From: Paragonimus westermani | Lineage: Eukaryota > Platyhelminthes > Trematoda > Plagiorchiida > Troglotrematidae | Assembly (NCBI GenBank): GCA_008508345.1 | Contig: QNGE01001690.1 | Location: 10,527-74,526 of the forward strand | Length of the DNA stretch: 64,000 nucleotides | Reading direction: 5' to 3' | In this document: one piece after another, positions 22,351 through 32,815 of the stretch | Position numbering within the stretch: position 1 is the first letter of the stretch | Layout: each line of letters opens with the position of its first letter | Program-made: the position numbers and the translations under genes | The notes under the pieces: model-generated | Database searches by the model: none | Seen by the model: only the letters and a program-made list of their open reading frames with translations | Told to the model about the DNA's origin: nothing

Positions 22351-25300
22351 ATAGTATTGTTTCAAAAATAGGAGCTGTTTTGAATAAAATCCGGCGTCTA
22401 ACTCTATAGACACCGCTGAGTCGGTCAAAAATATTAAAATATTACTCAATCCGCATAACTGTGAGTGGTGGGTTGTGTTACAAATTTCCTGACCACTACT
22501 TTAACCCAGTCCAACAGGTTATTGAATGCGTATACCAGAGAAAGTGTCGTTCGGCTGAATTTCAGAGTTCGTTGTCGATTTGACTGCACCTTTCCTTTTG
22601 CCCATGAACTGTCCAACGCAAATTTTACTCAGCCAAAACAAAGAGAGAAACATAAAAACACAGATCAATACCCTCCCCATAGCAACCTGTGGGTCCCATG
22701 CAACATACTTCGTAATACTAACTACAGTTGGAGGACCCGTTGTTCTCTTTTCACTACCAAAAGATGCACAGCATCCTTCCAGCATCCTTCAGTGACAGCT
22801 ATAGTAGACTGAAACCAAAATTCTACCTCATTTGCGTAGAAGAGACTGTCACCTCAACTGACAAGCCGTATAACTTGGCACGCCTTTGTAAATGCTGGAA
22901 CAATGATTCCTACCCAATTCTTGTGAAGGTTTTATCAGTAATGCAGACCGGGCAGTCAAATAGTGCTATTCGTAAGGTTGCATTCTGATGAACGGGTGTG
23001 AATCCAGGAGTCATCTCGCTTCAAATGTGAAATCCATTGCTAATTTGAATAAAGGACAATGAGATGTGAGGTATCCAAAAACAGACCAGGATCTCTATTA
23101 CTTTGTAATACAACCAGTTGGCGCAATCAGCAGGTTGTCAGTGTCACCAGTGAGTCTTGGTTGGTTTTGGATGAAACATGCATCCTCGTCCTGGAGGCCA
23201 TGCCGGTGGTATGGCAGTGCTTCAAGCTCCTCAAGTTGAAATGTCACCTCAGCGCCAGTGTAAAGCAAGTGTATTTGATGGCTTCAAGAAAAACAGTTGT
23301 CAATCGGTATGTTGTCCGACAGTGGTAAATTAAAATAATCCAAGCTTTTACTTCGGCAGTTAACGTGCAGCAACCGAGGATATTAAGACCTACTGTGCAT
23401 GCACAGCTGCACGTGTTTGTACTTTAAGATTTCCGTCAATTAATCATTCAATTTCTTCAAATTTGCTACAAACAACAATTATGAGATCATGCAATAGCAA
23501 CACAACTTGATCATCACAATTCATAGACTCCTAGACATCCATTTCAATATGTTCAAAATATCTTGAGTGGCTTCACAAATTTATGGCTTGGTAGTCCTGC
23601 CTAGTTTTTCAGATGTGGTCATCTCCATGGTGATGTTGATTTCACTGAAGTCGAAAGACAAAATCATAGACAATAGACTATTTATAAAGAAGGATCTTTA
23701 GCAGTTGTGAGCATCCTGATTGTGGAGGTATACCCAAGCTAAAGAAAGTTACCATACTAATTTAATGCCAATCTATCACAAAAGTATGTCAGTATTCAAT
23801 ATGGTTTGATTGCACACTGAACAATTTTGTGAGATTTTTCATCAGCGTTCTGAGAACAACTGAGATGACACAGACCGGTGATTTGACAATAATTTACCAA
23901 GTCACACTAAAAACAGTTGTAGATGGTTGAACTCTGAGAAATTTGTATTAAAATATACTGCGTCCATCCCTCTACATTGACCGACTTTCCTGTTCTCCCG
24001 TGAAGTTTTCCATACGGACGGCAATACACTGAATGAAGTATTTATCCGTTAAAAACAGTGTTTCTAATAAAAAATACCGTAACGCTGAAAAAATTGCACA
24101 GTATGTTGAGCATCGATGAATAATATGCTAGAAATGACCAGGTAATCAGAACTGATAGAGAAAAGATGTCAGAGAGGATGCCGACAACGCTGAACGGCAA
24201 TAACTGTACTTCAGTCCGTTTTCCTCCAGTTATATACTGCCAGTATATTAAAGTTAACCATCTAAGTATCCCGAACATGGTTGGAAAAACGTTACACAGA
24301 GCATCAAGCTAGAACTTTGTAATGGTCCCTCAACCAACATACTTGAGCAAATTACATAAATGACCGTTTACTCAAGAACACGTCCTTATCTTAGACATTT
24401 CTTAACTGTCCATGAAAGATGGTTTCATGTTTGCTTTGCTTGAATTCGGTCCAATCAGCTAAACCATGATTTAAGTTAGCAATCACAATGGTTAGAGCCA
24501 CTCGAATATTTCTGCAGTACCTGGCATGAAGGAGAAAATTTGTGCTGTGATACATCCAATGCAAACTGCCACAGGCGTTTCAAAAATTAGTAAGTGGTAA
24601 AACAAAAATAAATTAGTCAGCACAGGTATTGTATTACAGTCGATAACTGCAATGATAATGGAGAAAGCGGAAAAGTGGACGCCTACGTTTTTAGTGAAGT
24701 AGCTTGGTCTTAGTTTGCACCCTAATAGTTTGTCGTAGATTCTTACTGGCGGTTTATGACCAGTACATCTGATATCAATGAAATGAGTTATGAGTGGGTG
24801 AGGTAATGGTTCTTCAGGACGATATAACAGTGCACGAAAAAACAACGAAGACCGATCACTACTTGTAGAGATGTCTTTTGCGTTGATACTGCCCATGTAG
24901 AAATTATAAACACATTTTTGGTGATTTCGGAGTAGTCAACAGAATCCGGTTAAAAGTCGGTGAACAGAAGTTTGAGTACCTCATCAAACTCGTTAGTTTC
25001 AGACGTTTGCAATATATTTAATTCAGTTGTATTAAACATCAATTTACGTACCTGGGGCTGTTGTTACCTTGGGAATATATGTCTCAGTTATTTGCTGTTG
25101 TGTGCATACGTAAAGATTTTTTAAAAATAATCAGCGCAACCTAGTTGCGTTCTTCAACGTATTATTGCAAATTCTGAGTAGCTACTAAGGTTGTTCATAA
25201 GTCTCAACTGAATGCTGAAGCAGCGTTGATGGGTAGCTGCTCCTCCATTTCACATCTTTTACGCTTTTTAAAGCACATGCGAATCAAGGTAGAACAGAAG

Positions 25301-28208
25301 AGCAGCATGCGACGACCCAACTTTGTTGAACGTAAATCGCTAACTTTCTGGAGAAGACAGTCTATACAATACAATAAAAATGACCTCTAATCAAGCGACC
25401 AAGTTGAAGGCGAACGTAAGGTGATGTGTGTTCCTACTGTCTCGCCTCGCTCTGTAAGATCATCTTCGTTTTGACACAACAGCACTGATTGACTTACTTT
25501 CACTTTCTTAGTCGCACTAATTTGTTATAAACGATCTGCATCACAACTTGGTCGTAACATCGCCAGGTAACTGGCTGACATTTTTACGTGTGCTATTCAC
25601 TCATAGTTCGCCTTCGCGTAGTGCAGTTACCTACTATCTCCAGGGTATCTCAGCGTTGGGGATAGTTAAAGTGTGTTCTATTAAGACGGTGAAATAATAG
25701 CTATACAAATGAACGCACTCGGGCTGTTAATAACGCTCTTTGTCAATCTGAAATTAAAAATAGAGGGAACAGAACTGTTAACAGGGGAAAATCCAACATG
25801 TGAGGTGAAAAATACCAGTGGCCAAATGTGGTGTAGGTAATCAGATATGATCATGGAACGCTGATCACGAGGCTAAATGCTGAAGATCATAGTGATTGCC
25901 ACTTACAGAAAATCGTCTTAATACGTCTAGAGAACGACTCTAGTCCATGTCTTGGGAGCAAACAGTAAGACAGACCAAGGCCTAAAATTTGCAGCCGTGT
26001 GGCTGCCCGAAATTAAGGATTCCTACAATGACTGCATTCTTCAGTGAACGTAACAAAATTCGCCATGGGGGTATGCTATTGAACAAGTGAAGATGTATTT
26101 GAATCCCGTCCACTGGAAAGTTAGGGCTTCTTACGGAAGGGAAGTCGAGCTGTAGTCTGTACAGGCACTGAACTGAAAGTAAGCTCTAGGACTTGAAAAT
26201 AAGCCGCATATTTCCAACTCTGTTCTTAAATGTAATAAATATTCACATTTAGTCTAATCTTGGACCAACGGCAAAAGCCGAGAGGGGAAAACCAAAGTGA
26301 GATGTAGGTCCTTGACCATCCCGCGACGACGAAAATCGTGCCAAGCTCAAAAAGGGTGGAGTCACCTAGTGCGTTAAACAGAATTAGAAATGTATAAACA
26401 ATACGACACTGAATAGTAGATAAATCGTTAAGGAACAGTAAGCGTTCATAACGTGCAGTTAATTGCGCGGCTACGTAAATTTGCTCTGAACTCGCATCGG
26501 GCCTCCAAAGGCAAGCATATATAAAAATTATCTTCCGGAACAGGCAGACGAAAAGTGGAGTTGCGATCGGGCTCTATCGGGAAGCCACCTGACCGTTAGT
26601 CACTAAGCAATCACGGAGGTAAACAATGATCACAGCTGCAAATAGTTTCTTTTTCTTTTAGGTCGGTTGTCTGTCTTTAATAAACAATCCTTCTCTTGAC
26701 GTCAATTTCGTGACACCCCATGCGCCTCTCATGTGAAACGGAGGAGAATTTTCATCGAGTTCAGACAAACTACCGTTTATAATAAGACTGGATATTATGA
26801 TGATTTTTCTCTGAATTTATCTAGTTATTTGTGCCCACCACTTTTTATGCATGGACTCCGAGTGCAGCAAATAACATGGTCAACACACCGTCACTGGAGT
26901 GTTGCTTTTATCGCTCGGGTGCCCTATTTGGCGGACAAGTTCAGACGACGCCTGACCACCCAAACCAATCTCACGGAATAATTATACACATTATATTATT
27001 ATTACACAATAATTTTCTGCAATATTACACCCTCAAGAACCTCGTGCAGCGTTTCGGCTGAAAACAGCTGCATTATTTCCTGAACCATCACGAACTTTTA
27101 AGATTTCACTTAGTCGCACATAAGAGACTGTATTATCCCATTGTCTTCGTATGATTCATTTTTACTGAGGAAGCCCAAGGCAATGGTTGCATTGTATAGC
27201 TGTGGTAGGACGGTGGATACAAAGACAGTGTTGAAGTCAGATTGTCATGTTCAGCTTACTGTATGGTCTGTATGTTGTATGAAAACTTACATTTGTCTTT
27301 TCGTTGGGACTCGAAGTCGGTATGAGATTGCTTGCAGCTCATTTTATTAAATACGGTGTTTGACTCATTGACCGCTAACTGATCGGTGATAACATAAACC
27401 TTGTTCGTTGTGAGCTACTTTACAGGAATGTAGAGTTATGATTGGTCTTCTTCATTGCACCAAGCGTGACACATAGAAGTTCCAGTTCAGGGTGTTAATT
27501 CATGTGGGCTGGGCAGCCAATATTGTCAAAGAGAAGAATTTCTGGACTGGCAGGTTCCTCTGGATATGTTCAAATCAGCACTATAGAGCGAGTGATTGTA
27601 AAGTAGAAAGCATAGGTTAGTATTGCAAACTAAGTTAAAAAAGGGATATACAGCTCTGATACTGGTTAATCGGCTGTTATTCTAATTAGTTCGTATCCAA
27701 TATGCTTCAACATAGCAAACGAGGAACATCAAAAAGTTGGCAAGAAGAGGGTGTGAATAGTGTAATCAAGGGTGGCACAAGCACAATTGAATGCCATCCG
27801 TCTGCCTAACTTTTTATTCATCTTCTCTCCCGCTGGCCTGTAGTAAATCAAGTCATTCTGAAAATAGCAGTGTCAAATTTGTTTCAACAATAAAGCCTCA
27901 CGAAAATGTCAAACTTTTGTTGATGACGATAGAATGGAATGTGAAAACCGTCATTCAAAAATAAGAACCGTAAAGTTAAAAAATATCCCTTCAATGATTT
28001 CCGCAAAATATGCTTTATCTCTCTTCTTCAAGCGTTTGGTAATATATTTATTCAATTACTATAAAGTTAAATGGGAGAGACGACTTACTTATTTCCCTGA
28101 ATAAAACTATAACTTTGCAAGAATGCGATAATTCCAGAGAACAAATATGTATCTTTTGAATGTAAGGCCAACTTCTCAAAAAACACCTTTTACTTCTCCT
28201 CACCTTAG
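22351..28208. other. Intron 5, remainder
   Basis: Frames of 60-135 codons occur, the longest being minus 24492-24896 (134 codons, with hydrophobic stretches) and plus 22465-22812. None shows a recognised motif, splice partner or family pattern. No RNA gene or transposon terminus was identified. It is treated as intronic DNA, perhaps containing old repeats. Confidence 0.45.
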
Positions 28209-28314
28209 GCTGACCTTTATGCCGGCGCCATTTTCATTGACCAAGCAATCAAAATAAATCTCTATCCAGCCATCATAATACTACTTATAATCTCTGGACT
28301 TTTCACAATTCTAG
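28209..28314 (+). CDS. SLC5-like exon 6
   Basis: It encodes ADLYAGAIFIDQAIKINLYP followed by a hydrophobic helix IIILLIISGLFTIL and the first base of a Gly codon. In SGLTs, K-I-S-A-D-x-x-x-G-A-I-F-I joins directly to the end of exon 5, so no exon is missing in the 9.4-kb intron. Acceptor CCTTAG, donor GTAAGT, phase 1 end. Confidence 0.95.
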
Positions 28315-29832
28315 GTAAGTTCTTTCGTGTTATGTCGTTCTCCAAGCAACCAGATTATTCTTCTCGCCGGTGAACAGTTTTCTTTTATTCCCATTCTCTT
28401 GTTCAAAGAACCACTAACTACTGAGGTGAAAGTAGAGGAATGGATCAGAGCTTCAGTGCTGGGCTGTAGGAAACCGCCAAATCGTGTGGTTTACACTAAA
28501 GTTTTAGAGATAAAACCTTGGGGAAGAAAACAAGCTATAAATAGGAGATAAAACAGATGTACGGAAAGAAGCTAATTACGGGAGGCCTACCCACATCCAG
28601 TCAGTAAACATGGAGGCACTTACGCTTCGCGAGAAACCATTCAAATTGAGAATGTAGAGTGTCTTCTGCAAAACAACGATGGGTACTACGCTAACTTATA
28701 CAACAAGAATAGCATGGAAGACGAAAACCGGACAGCTGGAAGTCACCAATGAAAAATTTGGTCACTTACACTGGACACTTTGAACAGTCTCGTATACTCA
28801 ACGGTTTTCGCTGCACACCAATTTTTAATGAAATGAAAGCCTTAATCGGAATGGTTAATGCTTTTGCTATGGAGATTGTGAAGGCTGAAAACCTCTGGCT
28901 CTCCAACCTCTTCAAAATCCCGCTTACCTCATAACCAAATCCTATGATCCTGATTTTTCTGTCTACATAATATATTTAATTTGCATGTAAGCTGAAGTAT
29001 ATGCTAGCTGGACGAAATTAGTATGGTTTGCAGCTCTGCACCCTTGTTAAATGTAGATGGCTTCCTCTATCGACCTTTCGAGGAAGCGGTGGGAAAATGT
29101 TCCATTAGGATTCAGTTTAACACATACTCCAAAATGAAGGAGAGTACGTTAACATCACAGTTAAGTCTATTGCTGCTAAATGTCTGACGTACCGCTGTCA
29201 ATGCTAGCGATGCTAATAAACCTCATGTATGAAGCAGAGAACATCTGAATGAATAAAGTTTTGGTGTTAAATTCTACATGATGCAATTTCAAACTGTAAA
29301 CTAGCCATCAGACTGTTTTTTCTAATATAACCTAACGCACGCGTAATTTCACAACAGATGACTAACAGTTCTTGAAAAACTAAGCTTTGTGGTCGGTAGA
29401 GTAGGTTCGTCCCGAAAACAAGCCCGCCATTGTCAGGGCGTTTTGCAACGCGCACACCGCTGGTGTAAATATTTTAGGAGGCAGACACACTTTCAGTGCT
29501 TAATGAGCGGATTTTTAAGTTTTCCTAACAGGAGACTATTGCAACCGTTTCTCCATATGATGAGCTCTTACAAAAAACACAGCTTATTTCTGCTTTGCGT
29601 ATGACGTATTGGTAAGTACCTACTCAGGTTTAGTTGTGCAGATTGATTACATCAATTATTCTGCTAGTTCTGTTAACTTCTTACCCAAATCCGACGAGAT
29701 TATAACGAAAGCTACTGACAACCGCTCAGCTCACTAATATACTATTAGTTGCATCAGTTCAGTCATATAACTGGTCAGTCCGTCAAAGTTAAACTCATTC
29801 ATTAGTAAGTGAACTCTAAGTTTGTGTTTTAG
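28315..29832. other. Intron 6
   Basis: A 1,518-bp intron. Short frames (28327-28551, 28749-28934, 29389-29604) have no recognised content. No repeat or RNA gene was seen. Confidence 0.5.
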
Positions 29833-29913
29833 GTGGGTTGACGGCCGTCATTTGGACCGATTTCATTCAAACAATTCTCATGATCGCTGGAGCTTTTTAT
29901 CTGATGATAGCTG
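29833..29913 (+). CDS. SLC5-like exon 7
   Basis: It completes a Gly codon and encodes GLTAVIWTDFIQTILMIAGA followed by FYLMIA, plus one base of the next codon. The G-G-L-x-A-V-I-x-T-D-x-x-Q-T-x-x-M motif is typical of SLC5 transporters. Acceptor TTTTAG, donor GTGAGT. It enters in phase 1 and leaves in phase 1. Confidence 0.94.
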
Positions 29914-30479
29914 GTGAGTTTGTGTTTTGTGAACGTAAACCAACGTGGATCTATTCATTTATTCCTGAAAATGTGTTTTACGATTAAGAAGCATTGCGTA
30001 TATCTGGTGGTCGAATAACATAAAATCACTTCTCTATAAACAGCCGCCACTTATTCCTACGTGAAGAAAAGTTTTATTTGAGTAAGGCAGTGTTAGTGAA
30101 ACTATTTACAGATGTGCTGTTCGCGAGCTTTCAAAGAATAATTATTAAATGGCGATGTCCATGCCACATGGCACATTTTGCCCATCATACTAGGCAAACT
30201 CTACTTCATACCTGTACATAATGTCATTAGGCTCGTAGGAAGTTACATGTGAGAGAAAGATCTCTGCTTATGGGCTCCTGGATAAATGTTGGCCTGAACA
30301 AAAGTGTGAACAATAGTTTACGGATGTAACGAAATATCGAATGGAAGTTAAACAAAAAGAAACTTTAGTAAAGTTGCCGACGTGCCATTCTATCAGCAAC
30401 GGATCCTGAAACACCCTAAAATAAGCTTTCGTGAGACGTGCGCATTCAACGACCAGAGAGGCTCCGCTAGATGGGTGGA
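29914..30479. other. Intron 7, first part, nothing assigned
   Basis: No open frame, repeat or RNA gene was recognised between the exon 7 donor and the repeat that starts at about 30,515. Confidence 0.45.
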
Positions 30480-30691
30480 TTGAATTTTTACTGATGTAGG
30501 TTATCTCTTACATCATTAATTAACCGATTCACGTGGTCTAGCTTAGGATGAAGAAAATCTACTCTTACTAAAGTTGGAGTGTAACCTAAGAATGGTATTG
30601 TACCAATGGCGTTATGCAAGACTGTGTCGAAATCGCCGTGCGCAAAATACGATCTGTAAGTCAGACCAATCAATCAAACACAGTGTTGAGT

Positions 30692-31469
30692 CAATCTTGC
30701 AAACAGCTGTTTTCGGCAATTCTCATCGGGCTTTTACAATAACATGGGAATACGTGCGGGTTATATATGAAATTATGACGAGTTAAACAGGAACATTAAG
30801 GTTAGAGAAATGGTACAGATCACAGTCTAGTGGGGGAGGGTGTTATACGAGCCTGTCATGAGATATTCGTTCATCAATGTCAAGCGGTTCACGCTTGTTC
30901 GAGTTTCAAGTGGATGTGGAATGATTCGCCAGAGGAGGTGGAGGGTTTGTACGAATTGTTTCTGAGCACACAGGCAGGGGTTGTGCATTCTGATAGCAAT
31001 AGCCTCAGCGGTTGATAACAATCGCATTCTGACAGTTCTGGTGCCGGCTTGACGAACCTTGTAGATGATTCGGAATGCTTCATCTGGATTTATTCGATGG
31101 CCTGTGTCGATTAGGTGGGAGCCGATTGCACTGGAAATGGGCTTTAGCGAACCGTTGCGAAGCCATGTCGGTAGGTGTTCACGAATCCTTTCCGATAGCC
31201 GCCTTGTGGTCTTCCCAACGTAACCTGCTTGACAACAACAGGTGAGAGAGTAGATACAGAAAGACGAAGAGAACTTTGGCAAACTATCATTAAGACGTGG
31301 CACCAGTACCGGGCAGGTGTCGAACGACACGATAAGTCTCGCTGCAGGGTCATAATTTCATATATAACCCGCACGTATTCCCATGTAATTGTAAAAGCCC
31401 GATGAGAATCACCGAAGACAGCTGTTTGCAAGATTGACTTCTTATGAATTCTACGGGAATCTGGAAAAG
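30692..31469 (-). mobile_element. 5'-truncated Penelope-like element with inverted terminal repeats
   Basis: This 778-bp insertion is delimited exactly by comparison with the empty site at 55,800. It is flanked by direct repeats ACAGTGTTGAGT (30680-30691 and 31470-31481), a 12-bp target duplication. Its two ends are inverted copies of about 90 bp (30692-30781 against about 31350-31438). Beyond the second copy a 33-bp extension reaches the insertion point. Between them lies a GIY-YIG endonuclease frame on the minus strand. The reverse transcriptase part is missing. Inverted LTR-like ends with a short extra tail and a GIY-YIG domain are known features of Penelope-like elements. Confidence 0.85.
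30827..31330 (-). CDS. GIY-YIG endonuclease domain of a Penelope-like element
   Basis: This 167-codon frame is uninterrupted. CIYSLTCC (Tyr27) and GYVG (37-39) form the two halves of the GIY-YIG core, separated by a short Cys-containing insertion as in Penelope elements. TTRRLSERIREH (41-52) supplies the catalytic Arg, SHLIDTGH (71-78) the conserved His region, and STAEAIAI (106-113) the Glu that binds metal. HNPCLCAQKQFVQTL (116-130) follows with the conserved Asn-Pro. In a whole element this domain, at the C-terminus of the RT, cuts the target site. The RT itself is absent. The domain appears structurally intact, so the insertion is fairly young, but without RT it cannot move on its own. 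Confidence 0.88.
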   Translation of the reverse strand: MSFDTCPVLVPRLNDSLPKFSSSFCIYSLTCCCQAGYVGKTTRRLSERIREHLPTWLRNGSLKPISSAIGSHLIDTGHRINPDEAFRIIYKVRQAGTRTVRMRLLSTAEAIAIRMHNPCLCAQKQFVQTLHLLWRIIPHPLETRTSVNRLTLMNEYLMTGSYNTLPH

Positions 31470-31770
31470 ACAGTGTTGAGTGACGACATGAATAGTACGC
31501 AGCAGCGAACGCGACAAGTACGGAGGGTGTACTTAGCATCAGAGCCTTATTGTATTTTCTGAAGTCCACCTATCAGGATAACCCATTTGTTCGGAAATTG
31601 TTGAAAATTCCCTGTTCTCCTGTCTGTTACAATCAGCTAGCCCTACAGAACTACCCGCAACCAGATTGAGTGAAATTACTGACGGATATAGCTTTGCACT
31701 GGCGAAGTAGTCTATTCTCAGATGTGTCGGTGCTCGCATCCGCGACGCTTAGGTCACAGTGTTCGCCATG

Positions 31771-32730
31771 GTGTGTATCAAGTGAAGTTGACGAGTCGGA
31801 TGCGAGGTAACTTACACCTGACGAACGGGTTGCGATAACGACAAATAGATGTAACGTCTACGAGTTCGTAAAATTGATTGGATCTGAAATACTTGTTTAA
31901 ATGTGCCACACGCTTGTTGTTAGTATCAATGAGTTCATAGTATGAGTTTTAGGTCGTGAGTTTCGTTCTGCAGACACCTTTACACTCGGAATTGGGAGGG
32001 TGTCACTTAGGCTAGACTGTCTAGTCGACCAACATGTTCACCAATCAGTGGACCGGTTTGGCGCAGTCGTGACTTTGGACGCTTGACCAGGTTGCTGTGC
32101 GTTTCTAAAGCTATATTCGATAGGAGTTTGACAGCACGGGTCGAATGGTCGTGTAGTGGTCGACCAATGGTGTGCTGATCGGTTGATGAGTCGATGGAAC
32201 GCGCCTGTACAGTGTAAAATTCTTGTAGTTTTGGTCTGGGTGTAGATCACGGACCGCTGTTTGTTGCCATTTCAGCAGCTTGACGCTGCGCAATTTTGCT
32301 CACGTGAGTATACGGAGAAAACGACAGAAAGCTACTCGCAAGCTATGACTTCAGAATTGTGAATTGTATTTGTGAAATACAGGTACCAGTAGAAAACGTT
32401 CTGAAAATGCAGTTGAATGAGTCAAGTTTAGATACACACAGGGGAATTAAAACGGAGAAAACATATGCCCTGTGGGAATGTTGGACTGCGCGTCAGCTCA
32501 CTGTGACGGCCACATAATTGGAATTCCGCGGTTGCTCCGGATGGTGATTCACATTTTGGTCCCAGGACATTGCTTTTTCTAAAATGCACGTACGTGAACA
32601 CTCCTCAGCCAGACCAGATGTCACTGTGTCTCAAGCTGCTTCGTAACAAAACAGTGACACAGAGTAATGCAGATGAAGATTCCGATGGAATAAAAGGGTA
32701 GCTAGGTCTAAACATCTAATGCCTATGCTT
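31771..32730. other. Intron 7, middle part, nothing assigned
   Basis: Overlapping minus-strand frames of 60-70 codons (32038-32293) are the only candidates, and they match nothing I recognise. No RNA gene was seen. Confidence 0.4.
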
Positions 32731-32732
32731 CC

Positions 32733-32815
32733 GGTTCGATTTGGTAGATCAGCTGGTAGGACATCTGCGGCATCTGGACGTACTGTATCTTTCGCTGGTT
32801 CGAATCGAGCCGATG
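32733..32815 (+). repeat. tRNA-derived SINE head
   Basis: The segment reads like a decayed tRNA gene: TAGATCAGCTGGTAGGAC matches the RNA polymerase III A box, and 46 bases on, GGTTCGAATCG matches the B box with one change. Flanking GGTTCGATTTGG and GAGCCGATG occupy the acceptor-stem positions but do not pair well, and no anticodon stem can be folded with confidence. It is therefore a tRNA-like SINE promoter and not a working tRNA. A similar B-box region occurs near 63,360. Confidence 0.65.

Larger units (their letters stand above)
30515..31770 (-). repeat. Dispersed repeat copy 1, split by a Penelope-like insertion
   Basis: Read on the minus strand, 31770-31482 followed by 30691-30515 corresponds nearly base for base to the uninterrupted plus-strand copy at about 55,515-55,970. 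Copy 1 differs by carrying 30692-31469 plus a second copy of 12 bp at the breakpoint. The minus-strand frame 31539-31739 (66 codons, start MRAPTHL) is kept in the other copy with about four substitutions. The nature of the element is unknown. Confidence 0.8.

Noticed and set aside
24492..24896. Minus-strand frame of 134 codons with hydrophobic stretches
   Set aside because: There is no family pattern, splice partner or neighbouring exon, and it lies antisense in a transporter intron. Chance origin cannot be excluded.
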